Assembly: GCA_030272585.1 (NCBI GenBank)
Contig: BSYQ01000013.1
Location: 868,001 to 932,000, forward strand
DNA: 64,000 nucleotides
Direction: 5' to 3'
Source: Bryopsis sp. KO-2023
Lineage: Eukaryota; Chlorophyta; Ulvophyceae; Bryopsidales; Bryopsidaceae
Shown here in pieces: positions 45,346 to 55,809 of the stretch. Position 1 is the first letter of the stretch. Each line of letters begins with the position of its first letter. The translations under genes and the position numbers were made by a program. The notes beneath the pieces were generated by a model. The model saw nothing but the letters and a program-made list of their open reading frames with translations, ran no database searches and was not told the DNA's origin.

Positions 45346-45836
45346 TCACCCCGCACAGAGACCCCGCACAACTGTGCGAGGTCCTGGCCCCCTTGTGCGG
45401 GGTGGTCCATGATTCGCACAGAACCTTGACCACCCATGCACAGGGCAAACAACACCCCGCACGGCTCTGTGCCCCGGTTTGGCCCCGTTTTTTGCGGGGT
45501 CCCGAATTAACCCCGCACAGACTGGTACCCCGCACACAGAACCTGACGTCTTTCATATCCACCCCGCACGGCACCCCCGTACAGAGAATAGGCTGCCCCG
45601 CACACTGTACGGGGCTATGTTTCATCTGTACGGGGTCCCACAACGGGAAAGACGTCAGGTTCTGTGTGCGGGGTACCAGTCTGTGCGGGGTTAATTCGGG
45701 ACCCCGCAAAAAACGGGGCCAAACCGGGGCACAGAGCCGTGCGGGGTGTTGTTTGCCCTGTGCATGGGTGGTCAAGGTTCTGTGCGGGGTCTGCAAAACA
45801 CCCCGCACAGACCGCGATTTCCCATAGTGGGAGTGG
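45346..45836. repeat. CCCCGCACA element with 139-bp perfect hairpin, copy B
   Basis: The 139 bases at 45,416-45,554 are the exact reverse complement of 45,647-45,785. The 92-bp loop contains smaller CCCCGCAC/GTACGGGG pairings. The element ends CCGCGATTTCCCATAGTG like copy A. Compared with copy A, at least eight arm positions differ, and each difference is mirrored in the opposite arm. Confidence 0.93.
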
Positions 45837-46634
45837 ACGAACTGAGTTCACAATAAACACACCAGCAAAACATGGGCAGCAATGGGCGTTCTATTATTGC
45901 CTTCCGTCGGACATGCCTTTCGACACAGATTTTTCCAACATCATGTTGTTGGAAACATGCATGTTCATGATCACTTCTCTTACCTCGTTTTTTCTTGTGC
46001 AAAAGAGGAGATGTCGGGGTTTTTTGGCCCAAGCAAAGCCCCTTGGATGAATGCATTTGTTTTAGGGTGGTAGTGGTGAGCACTGCACTGCCCTGCACTG
46101 TAATTGTTTTTTGCGACTTGGATCGCCAGCTGCTTTGTTGGTGCTTCTGTGGAGCTCGCGTTCCTTTGGACAAGGAGCAACCAAACCTGAGGGTGAAACT
46201 CGATTCTCAGGGGATCGCTTCGGCTGATCCAGGCATGCTTGAAACAAGCAAGGAGACAGTCAACCAAGCCAGAATTCCCAGAAATCCAACCAGCCAGTTT
46301 CACAGAATCGGCCTTTGCATCCCACAACTGACCCTCCCACCATGAACTCGGATTCCACCAAACCAAGCTCAGCAAAAAGCATGTGCACTGGACCCTATTG
46401 GATTTGCGGAATCAGCGCATGATCAAGGTGCCACCCACCGTGCACGCTTTTCTTTCCCTATTTTTTTGGAGAGTTTCTTCCTCCCCCCCCCCCCCTTGTC
46501 CATGCCCTGGCCATGCATCCAAAGCCTTCCCAAATCCTGGTTTTGTCTGTGTCGTCTGAGAGGACCTGAGGACTGATTGATTGCCCTCTTCAATTAATCA
46601 AAGAAAGAAACAGGCTTCTTTCCTTTTCCGATGC
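45837..46634. other. No firm gene
   Basis: Frames at 45,882-46,345 on both strands are mutually overlapping and lack a domain. A C15 run lies at 46,480-46,495. Confidence 0.3.
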
Positions 46635-46730
46635 GGGTTTGCAGCTTCCACACATCTTCCACAATGTGTGGAGGCTGGAAACCCGGTTCGTCTGTGGGGA
46701 CCCTGATCAGGGTCCCCACCTCATGAGGTG
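46635..46730. other. Cluster of three adjacent hairpins
   Basis: GGGTTTGCAGCTTCCACACA (46,635 on) pairs with TGTGTGGAGGCTGGAAACCC (ending 46,684) with few mismatches. Next is a perfect 24-bp palindrome, TGGGGACCCTGATCAGGGTCCCCA in two halves around 46,706, and then CACCTCATGAGGTG at 46,717-46,730. The order could form a structured RNA or be a terminal structure of an unknown element. Confidence 0.55.
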
Positions 46731-46891
46731 ACACACCCATCTTCTTGGGGTTCAATCCTGAGCGCAGCACCCCACGATTTCCCTTAAAAGCAAATTTCTC
46801 TACTCTGTTCTCAAACCATTTTTGTGGCGTAGTTGTTTCCCAGAAATAGGATTACCCCAGACCTTTTGCTTCGTTTTGAAGAAATCTGCAA

Positions 46892-47330
46892 AATGGTGAT
46901 GAGGATTCCGGAAAAGACCGTGATTTTGGCACTCCTTGTGTTTGCCTCCTGTGCGGTGATGGTCCCCGCCTCGAGGACAGGGGGTGAGATTCACAGCCAG
47001 GGCCATGGTGGTGAAGAACGTTAGCTCTCTGCTTTGACTCCATCGACAGCAGAAATGGCCTCGCATTATCACTAATGGATGCACCATTCCAAACCAGGGT
47101 GTATCCCCCTCAACACTGTGCACAAGACGCGATCCATTGTGGGTGTTGACCCGCCGCCGTCTCTTTTCGACATTTTTGGTGGTGGGGGGCCCTGCTCATA
47201 TGGCCGTGGAAAGAATTTCCGAGATATCGTCTTTCTAGTCGCTATTTTTCTTATTTTGGGGGCTTATTATCTTTCGTCGGTGGCACGGATGAGGAGGGCG
47301 GCACCCCCACAGCCCACCAAGAAGATTTGA
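46892..47330 (+). CDS. Small membrane protein candidate(s)
   Basis: An 83-residue frame, 47079-47330, has its own ATG after an in-frame stop. It shows PPPSLFDIFGGGGPCSYGRG and then one membrane segment, FRDIVFLVAIFLILGAYYLS, with a basic C-terminal tail (RMRRAAPPQPTKKI). Just upstream, 46892-47023 encodes a signal-peptide-like start (MRIPEKTVILALLVFASCAV). The two may be exons of one secretory/membrane protein, but no in-frame junction was found. The family is not recognised. Confidence 0.4.
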
Positions 47331-47940
47331 AATGCCATGAGGCGGAGCATGCAACAGGTTTGTTTCGATCGTATTTCATCCAAACCCCTTCACACCCTGT
47401 TCACTGCGCAAATGATGGAAATCAGTTTTCTTGCACCGTGGTGTTTGCTTGTTTTGTCGTACTCACATGCTTACAAGCATAATTATGATGTTCAGTTGGT
47501 TTTACGATCGATTGATTGGCTTAAGGCATCCTCAAGGCATCTATCAGTCATGTCCTTTTTTTATGGGGTGAGGATCAGGGAGGGTGTTTGTCAGATAGGC
47601 CTGTTTTGAGGCACCCAATAATAATAATTTTCCCAAGGGAGCTGGATTTTTTTCCGATGGTCGTTTGCTCCTTTGAAGCTGCAGCATTGTATAATTTAAT
47701 ATTTGTGTAATGTAAGAAACAGTTTGTTTGTAATTCGAAGAGTATTTTATCAGTGGTGAAATATTACCCATAATATATCAATCGCGCAGTAGCTTCACAC
47801 AGCTCACCAAGAAGGTTTGAACTATTATGGGGAGCACAAAACAGATTTGTTTCGATCGTATTTCATCCGAACCGTCAACCCCTTCATACCCTGTTCACGG
47901 CACAGATGATGGAAATCAGTCTTCTTCTTGCACTTTCATG
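47310..47940. repeat. Direct duplication, about 490 bp apart
   Basis: The block ending the 47.1 kb ORF and its flank (CACCAAGAAG.TTTGAA, then TTTGTTTCGATCGTATTTCATCC and CAGATGATGGAAATCAGT) at 47,310-47,450 recurs at 47,800-47,940 with scattered changes. The second copy lacks the membrane-protein frame upstream. Confidence 0.8.
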
Positions 47941-48886
47941 CTTTATTGTGCGAACACGATTGCGGTGGTCAGAGTTTTTTGATACAGGTTCATCGAGTTG
48001 AAGCTCCCCAAACTTGTTTGCTCAGCAATTTTGGAGTCCTAGCGAAGATATAACTTATTGAGGGCACTGTCATGGCCAGCCGTTTTTTTGACATAACCAC
48101 ATATGACTTTCTAAGGACCGACTTTTCTCGACGGTCAGTTAAAACTAAAAAAAAAGAGTGCGTATTGTATTTATTAACAGAATATATATATTTACATGTT
48201 TTTGAAGTTTGCATGACGCAAGGGAGGAGAGCGTTGTGGCCTCAGAAGCGGGAGAAAAAAATTGTCTTGAAATACATACGTTAAATCACCAAGCCTCCAC
48301 TGGTTTTGTTTTGCACTTGTGAACGCTGTGAGGAAATTCCCAGGGCTGGATAAGTTACAAAACCGACTTCATGCAGCTTGCTGTATGCTATTTTTCTGCA
48401 TCAGGGGAAGAGAAAACGAAATGTAATACTAATCACTATATAAATAAAACATATATAATGTACTAGCAAGCAAGGGTTTGTGAAGCCGACAGTGGAACTT
48501 CTGTTTTATTCCACAACATGCAAATGCAGATGCTAGTTAATTATCTGTGTTTCCAAGCCAACCCCACCCCTTGAACAAAACCACATCCAACCGCACCCAG
48601 CCTCCCCCCCTACTTTTCTTCCCTTTCTCTTTTCACATGGATTTTTTTTTCCTCCTTTGGGGATGAACAAAAATGAGAAGCCACATCCGATCTGCTTTGA
48701 AAACATTCTCAACTTCCGATAGAACCTGATAGATCCCCACCCCCACAAAAAAACATATTTTGGAAAAGAGCACTAGAGAAGAAACAAGCGAAAAAGAAAG
48801 CGAAACTACCAACAAAACCCCCCCAAAGAACTGCTACGCGACGGGAAGAATTTTTTTCACCCACGCATCGAATTCTTCCTGCATCC
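47941..48886. other. No gene; 3' flank of CTNNBL1
   Basis: AT-rich sequence without supported features. 48,540-48,886 is likely the 3' untranslated region of the minus-strand CTNNBL1 gene. Confidence 0.4.
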
Positions 48887-50619
48887 CTATCTCTTTTTCC
48901 CATCCTCCCTTTCTCTTCGCCTCTTGTCCCTGTGATGATGCGCATCTTTCTCGGAGTAACGCTCCCGCCTGTGCTCCCTATCCCTCCTCTTCTCCCTTTC
49001 CCGTTCTTTTTGCTCCTTGTCTTTCTCGGTCGAGCCCCCTGCTCCACCTCGCTTCCCTCGGCGCTCCCTCGACCTCTCCACCTCTCCTTTGGCATCTCTC
49101 GACGCTGGCTGCTGGTTTGCGGATGCACTCGATTGATTGGCTTCGTTCTCTTTTCGACCGGAGTCTTTTCGTTTGACCCCTGCTGCCGAGGTTTCTGTGT
49201 TGCCGGTTGCTGAGGGGGGATCCAGAGGCTGCTCAATCGAACGAATAACACAGAGGCTTTTTTAAATTTGAATTAAACTTGTTTTTGAATTCTGGGGGTT
49301 TGGTAAGACGTTTGGTAAGAAGCTGGAGGTTTTGAATTTAACAAGTGGGGGGGGGTCGGTTGCATCTTGGGCTGGAAACTGCTCCATCCAGGTCATAGGA
49401 TAGTGCGTAACTCTCCACAAAAGCCACCAGGTATGGAAAGCCAAGGTCAACAGCCCGGCGTCTGAAAAAAATTAGGGGTGTATGGTTGAGTTAATACCTC
49501 AGGTTCAAGGTCTTCATTCTTGGCATCGATTTCGCGTCCACCCAAGCCCAGCAGCAACTGGTGTAACCTTTTTTGCTGCTGTTCCCTCTCCAATCCTTCG
49601 CCCCCAATCATGTCGATCATTTCAGCTAAGATTGCCCTAAAAGATGACCCACCACACAATGCGACATGAGTTTGCAAGAATACCCTCTCTGCAGTACAAA
49701 CGAGTCATCTTCTTTGCAGCTGCGTTTTGTTGCTTGTTTGCTTTCCCCCTTTTGAAATCCTTTAAAATTCCTTGGATGAAAGTGTCAAAAAAGGGAACGT
49801 CTCATCCACAGCAAATGTGCAAAACAGATTGTTCAGTTTCTGTTTTTTTTGGGCGGGTGAAGAGTAAATCGTTTCATGTACATTTCATTTCATTATTATT
49901 TTTTTTTTGGGGGGGGGAATAGTCACCTGGGCTGGGAGAGCGTGTGTCCCTTTTGATGCAACAGCATAAGTAACCTTTGATTCAGAGCCAGATCTCCAAT
50001 GGACCAAAGATGTGCAACGATCAAGCAAACCTGAGCATCAGGAAAATTTTCCTTGCTTTTAACTGTTTTCATTCTCAGGGTCAATCAAGCACCTCTCTCC
50101 AAAACAGAGTATTTCTTTGCTTGGGAAAGAAAACAGCGACACGTTCAATCAGAAAAATTGATTACATTCAAGGGGGGGGGGGGGGGGGAGGGAGGGAGGT
50201 GCATGTTGGATCGCTTTTTAGTTTGCTTAACTTACCAAACACACAATGCATTCTTTATGAAAAAGATTGACAAATAGAAGGGTTCATGCCTTGGCAAACT
50301 CTTATCATAAAAAAAGCGACAAAAAAGAAAGGGCACCCTGAGTCAAACAGCAGAACTGTACCTGCTGTAGAACAGATAGACCCGAATTGAGCCTGGCAAC
50401 CATAATTTCATCCTCTTGCAGCAAGTCATCCTCCATTTCAGCCAATCGTGCCTCTTCGGCACCAAGCCTGGCATTGTAACTGAGGAAGAAGAAACAGCAA
50501 AAAACTTAATCAAAATTCTCAGCCTTGCTTTCTGACCACTCAAACTTATCAAAAACGTACAATGATTGCAAAAGAACTGCCATGAATATTGATAAGAAAA
50601 AAAGGGGGGTCCCCCACAG

Positions 50620-50655
<36 letters not shown>

Positions 50656-53600
50656 GACTGGTTGATGACTGTTTTTTGTGTGTTCCGTTGGATTTGTGTA
50701 GTCAATGATATGGGAATTCTTGTGGGGAAGTTTGAGTGAAAATCTGTTTGCGGAAACTAATCTTTTTTGTCTATTTTTGTATTGTTTTATTTTGATTACC
50801 AAAGGGGCGCGATAAAATCAAGGAATGAGGTCAGGCAAAGAAAGATTCACTAAATACGAACGAAAAAACTGGATGGACTGGCTTTTTCCCCCCCCTTCGT
50901 GGGGAAACTTCTGCAGATTGTTTCAGCGTACATTTTTTGGGATTGCAGATTTTGCATTCTTGCCTGAAGTATATTTCCATCAATCGATCGCACTTTTCGA
51001 ATTCGTTTTCCACGAATTTCGCAGCCACCCTATCACGCCGGGAGCCTTTCATGATTTCTTGAAAAAGATTTGCTATGATGGTCACCAGCATTTCCTCGGC
51101 TTGCTGGTCCTTTTCACGATCCTATAAATCCAACAGCCTTTTACTCATGGTCTGTCATCACCAAAGAGACAACAAAATAACAATAACAAAAAAACAAATC
51201 AATAATTTAATAAAATAAGCAGTTTTTTTTGGAAAAAAATCGCATTGGATCATCTCAACCAAAAGCAACAGGTGAAGAAATGGCTTCACCTTTTTCTCAG
51301 ACAGTCTTGAGCGGGCCATGAACAATGAGAAGAGAGTTTTCAAACCCAGCACATCCACAAATCGATCGCAAGCCAACGGGCATTGAGTTGTGGCGAATTC
51401 TAAAACCTGCAATTGGGCATGGGTAGTTCTTTCAGTCATGGATTATGCCTAACCACTTCTCCCTGAGATGGACTGGGCTCTTGACCAAAAGGAACGAAAC
51501 GAACAGTGAAATAACCCCCCCCCCCCCCCGAATAGAGTCCCCCCCAAAATACAATCCCCCCCTGTCGAACGTGGTTTTCCTCCTAAATACAGTCCCCCCC
51601 TTCAAAAAAAGAATCCAAGTTCGACTGGGTGGGGGAGAACCACGTTCGACAGACGATGCGAGTCGCGTCTGCAAGACTTCTGATTGTAGTGGAAATCCAA
51701 GACACGAAAACAAACAAACAGAAAAACGGTTGTGACGATTCTTTTCACACATCAGCTACATCGACGTCCGACTCGACATTTCTGAGCGACGCTTCTATCC
51801 AAACATGGGCGACAGTGACATCGACCTCGAACTGGACGAGGGAAAAAAGGATGCGACTACTAGATATGTGTTCAAGTGATTTTTTTTCAGGGGCATTGGC
51901 TACAGTTCTGGATGTAAACAAGTCAGGGGACATATTAATCAGAATTTTTGTTTAATCCCCCGAATACAATCCCCCCCCAAATAGAGTCCCCCCTTAAAAC
52001 TCCCACACAACTGCAAATCTATAGTCCCCCGGGGGACTGTATTCGGGGGGGGGGGGTACACAGTGTTCGAACAGGAAGCAAATCCTATGGGTGAAAGATA
52101 AAATGATGCAACTTTCCTCATGAGCGATCACAAAACAGGCAGATTTCTCTGCAAAATTATCTAATTTATTATAATCTATTGTTTGAATTAATTAATTAAT
52201 TAATTAATGGTAAAAATGAAATTACAATTACTATTCTTGAATGCCAACCTTGATGGATCCATAACGAGCCACGGTTTTCTGCTTCAATATCAAAAGCATC
52301 AACTCCATGCCCTCCGACTGCGAGAAAACGAAAAATTCGAAAGCTTCAATTTTTCGTTGCACTGAACGCTTCAATCGTTCCAAAATAGAACATGATCGAA
52401 AAAAAAAAAAAGCGAATAGCAGAACACATTCCCCGAGCTCCCCCCCCCCTTTTTTTTCTCAGTTCAATCGCCAGAAAAGCAAGAAAGACACGGTGGCAAT
52501 CACTTGCAAAATAATGCCAGCATCTGGCGGTCCTATTCTGGGAAATGTTTTGAAGTGAAATCATTTTGACTTCCGTTCCTCAATAGAGTCAGCCCTCTTT
52601 TACCTCGACAAATTTAGCTCGATTCTCGGGAAGCAATAAACAAGAGCATAAGGCATCAAACTGATTGCTCAAGAATTCGCTTTCGTCGTCAGTCTGCGGA
52701 TCTCTGTTAAAACATAAACAATCAAATGTGCTGCTTCATATCCACCCACGTCATTTAGTCAAGATCAGTGATATTCAGAACCCTCCCCCCTTTCCCCTTG
52801 TCAAAATTAGTCATCCTCCTTCTTTCCCCTCCAAAATAAATTAAAAAAAAATAATATAAATCTATATTTAGATCTGTATATATCTTACTTATTTGAGTAC
52901 AATAAAATTAACAACGTATTCTAAATAAACTATTCAAGGCTTGGTCTTTTTCACAGCGGAATTTGATGAGTTGCCTTTCGCTTCGACCGACCTGCTCTTG
53001 AACTGAGCGATGCCCTCCAATATGGAATCGATGCCACCCATTTCGCCCATCATTCGCAGATTGTATTCTCCCCCTTGCATCAACACCGCCAGCAACTCGG
53101 CCACATACTGTTTTATGGAGTCGAACTCCCTAGGCCTCAGCCTCAGCAGCATCCATCTGAGCAGCTGTGTAAGAAAACAGCAATAATCGAAACGGAAAGA
53201 AATCAGGCCTATATCACTCATTTCCACAGAAAATACTTAATTTCCAACAGCAATTAGCTACTCTTTATCAACGATGGGTTGCGTAATTTCTTTTTTTTCA
53301 TGAATTCAACAAAATGACACCTACATATCCATACATGATTTCAAAAACCCCTCGGGAAGCAAAAACAGTGGGGGTTTTTTTTCCCTCGAAGGAATTACCT
53401 CCAGAAGTTTGATATTTCGAGAATTTCGGCTCCTTGCATGTATTTTTTTTTCAGACCTTGTTCAAAACTATCTTTCATTTTCCCAACCAAAAAACTCTCA
53501 GAACCCCCACCTTCCGTTCGACAACGAGTCTGGAAACTTCCGGCGAAACATCTATCATGTTTTCGATGATCGTCAAAATATTGAAAATGGCGCCGGCTTC

Positions 53601-55555
53601 CTCCTCCCCGGTTTCGTTCAGCTGGCCCAACCTCTGAATCAACAGCTCCAAGGCGTTGTTTTCCAGCATCGTGGACACCAAGACTTTGAATTCCGCTGCC
53701 TCCCAACAAAAGACAAAAACCAGCCATTAATGTCCATCACAGCCCCCGAAAAATAACGAATTCCGCCATTTGTTCTCGAGGGGGCTGAATCGACAATCAA
53801 GTCTCAAGGTTAAGAAAACCGGGGGGGGACTTTTCATGGGGGAAAAAATGAGCCACTTTCTGTCGTCAAAAAATAACTTTGAATTTCTCTTTTTTTTTTT
53901 TTTTTTTCAGAAGGGAGGACTTCACTTCACAGTTCGATTTCAGTTATTAACGCTTCTCCCCACCGTGTCAATTTTTTTTCTGTATTTCTGCGTGGTTCAC
54001 GATTACTCATCATTTATTTATTTATTTTTATGTTTTTTTGGGGGGGTCTTGGTTTGTTCTTCTTCTGTTTGGTCAAATCACTCACCCACTCCTCGTTGTC
54101 TTCTGTGTCCGTGAGCGCCTGGAAAAGATCGACCACGTCCATTGCGATGTCCACGTTTTCGTGGGTTAGGAGGTTGAGCAAGTGAGGGATGGCGTTGGCT
54201 TCCACCAGTGCGGGGTATAGGTCAGGATTGTTGACTAATTGAAGGAAGTCCTGGACGCACTGATCCAGATCCACCTCCGAATCCATGAAACGCTCCGGCT
54301 GGTCCGAGTACTTCATCCGTTGCTCCAGATTATCTTTGTACTATGAAAAAGAAAGGGAAAAAAAAATAAAAAGTAAATATTAAAAAACAAAACAAAATAA
54401 ACAAACATATGAAAATCGAAATGCTGGTTGCACCATTCGACAGATGAAAAAAAAGGGGGAATTCGTGAGGATGGTAAAAAGTTGTTTCAAATTTTGGTTC
54501 GATGTTGAATTGCTTGATCTTGAGTGTAAGAAAACCTTTTCGGCATCAGTCACCACATCGATTTATCAGAAGGAAAAAAAAAAATCCGCACAAGATTTGA
54601 ATGCATCGATACCTTTCGTTCGAAAGCCAGCACTAATCGACGAACGGCTTTAGAGTCCAGCGTCTGTTTGAAATTAAAAAAAAAATCAGAATTAGACAAA
54701 CGCTCATCACGGAACGAAACGAGACATTCTAACTGGATCGATAATAGAGGTACTTGGGAAAATCCATAAGAAAACCGCTGAAAGATTTCATTACAAACGC
54801 AACATCAAAAGAGCTAGGAGTAAATGCACATTATTTTTTTGTTAAGGAAATTCAATGCATCATTTTTTTTCCCTGTTCAAAATGTGAAGTGAATCTGTTT
54901 TTGTGAATTTGTTTTTTTGGAGGGGGTCCGACATAAGAGCTAAGGTAAGGAGGAACACCACCTCGAATGATTTTGCTTGCTCCTCGGCTTGCTTCAATAA
55001 GATTTCTGGGTCGACACCTTGCTTCTTTTCTTTGAATTCCACTACATCCCCTTTAGAATCTTCTTTCGATTGTGATGCATCCGTCAGAGGGGCCTTGGGG
55101 TCTAGATAATACCTACAAAAAAAGTTTAATCACTTTTCTCCAGTATCTTCCCAAAAATAAAAGGAGCTTGAAAATATGAATCAAACAAACAGAATGCTGA
55201 AAAAAAAAACAATACACAAGTGAATCAACAAAATAAACACAACTTCAAAAAAAATGAAAAAATGAGTAAATACACAAGAATACACATATTTATGAAAAAA
55301 GAAAACTGTATTCCATGAAGTCCAGCAAACCAAAAGTAAGCTAACTTACCCAACGCCTTTGGAGGCTGTGGAGAAATAATAGCCAGGTTTCGCTCCATCG
55401 AACTTGGTAGCAAGGATGAAATCGGGTTTTTGTTGCGATTGGGTCTGCGCAGGTTTGCCCGTATTCGCGCTCTCCACGAAACGGTTGATAGCGGCGTTCA
55501 GCACGGATCGACTCTCTTCCCGAGCAGACACCCTCGAGATTTTTCTGACGTCCAT
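48887..55555 (-). CDS. CTNNBL1: Beta-catenin-like protein 1 (CTNNBL1), spliceosome-associated ARM-repeat protein
   Basis: Fourteen exons join in phase to about 723 residues: 55555-55350, 55112-54962, 54663-54613, 54340-54086, 53699-53511, 53164-52992, 52703-52604, 52317-52249, 51406-51290, 51121-50964, 50479-50362, 50030-49927, 49636-49498, 49228-48887 (stop). Hallmarks are LDSKAVRRLVLAFERK, DQPERFMDSEVDLD, NAIPHLLNLLTHENVDIAMD, NNALELLIQRLGQL, FDALCSCLLLPENRAKF, CDRFVDVLGLKTLFSLFMA and GSRRDRVAAKFVENEFEKCD. The family binds Prp19-complex partners in the nucleus. Two parts go beyond the usual protein. The N-terminus carries KPGYYFSTASKGVGYYLDP, and the last exon is a charged RE/RD tail (EQKEREREKRRDREHRRERY) like those of splicing factors. 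The intron after 50,964 has a GC donor. Confidence 0.92.
51515..52056. mobile_element. AGTCCCCC-type inverted-repeat element in a CTNNBL1 intron
   Basis: The left end, a C run followed by GAATAGAGTCCCCCCC, is mirrored at the right by GGGGGACTGTATTCGGGGG. The motif AATA(C/G)A(G/A)TCCCCCC recurs inside at about 51,549, 51,587, 51,963 and 51,982. An internal inverted pair, GTCGAACGTGGTT (51,564) and AACCACGTTCGAC (51,638), adds a second stem. A palindrome AGTCCCCCGGGGGACT lies at 52,023-52,038. It looks like a non-autonomous DNA element. Target duplication is hidden by the C/G runs. Confidence 0.65.
52186..52208. repeat. (AATT)n microsatellite
   Basis: Perfect AATT tandem repeat in the same CTNNBL1 intron. 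Confidence 0.9.
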
Positions 55556-55809
55556 GCTCCTGACGCTTTTCAGCCAAACGACTCGCCCCAACTTTCGTTC
55601 CTCTCTGCGCAGCCCCAACTCGTCAAAATGAAGGTAGACGTATCACGTGTCCATATGTCGTACATACGGTCCGATCGTCGTATGTCAGTCCTGCGGGGTC
55701 CGCTTTTTCATTTTGGCTGCGTTTCATTTCGGACTTCTTTCCAACGCTGACTGCGCGCGCGTTTCTCTCGACGAGACAAAACGAACTCCTGGGGAAAAAA
55801 AAAAGGAAA
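55556..55809. promoter_or_regulatory. Bidirectional promoter between CTNNBL1 (-) and thioredoxin-like (+)
   Basis: Only 254 bp separate the two start codons. The segment is GC-richer than the introns, with CpG-rich blocks (TGACTGCGCGCGCG). No TATA box is evident. The two genes probably share one promoter region. Confidence 0.6.

Noticed and set aside
48709-49251. 180-codon basic frame (PKERWRGRGSAEGSEVEQG)
   Set aside because: It is the alternative frame of the last CTNNBL1 exon. The RE/RD-rich frame joins in phase with the upstream exons.
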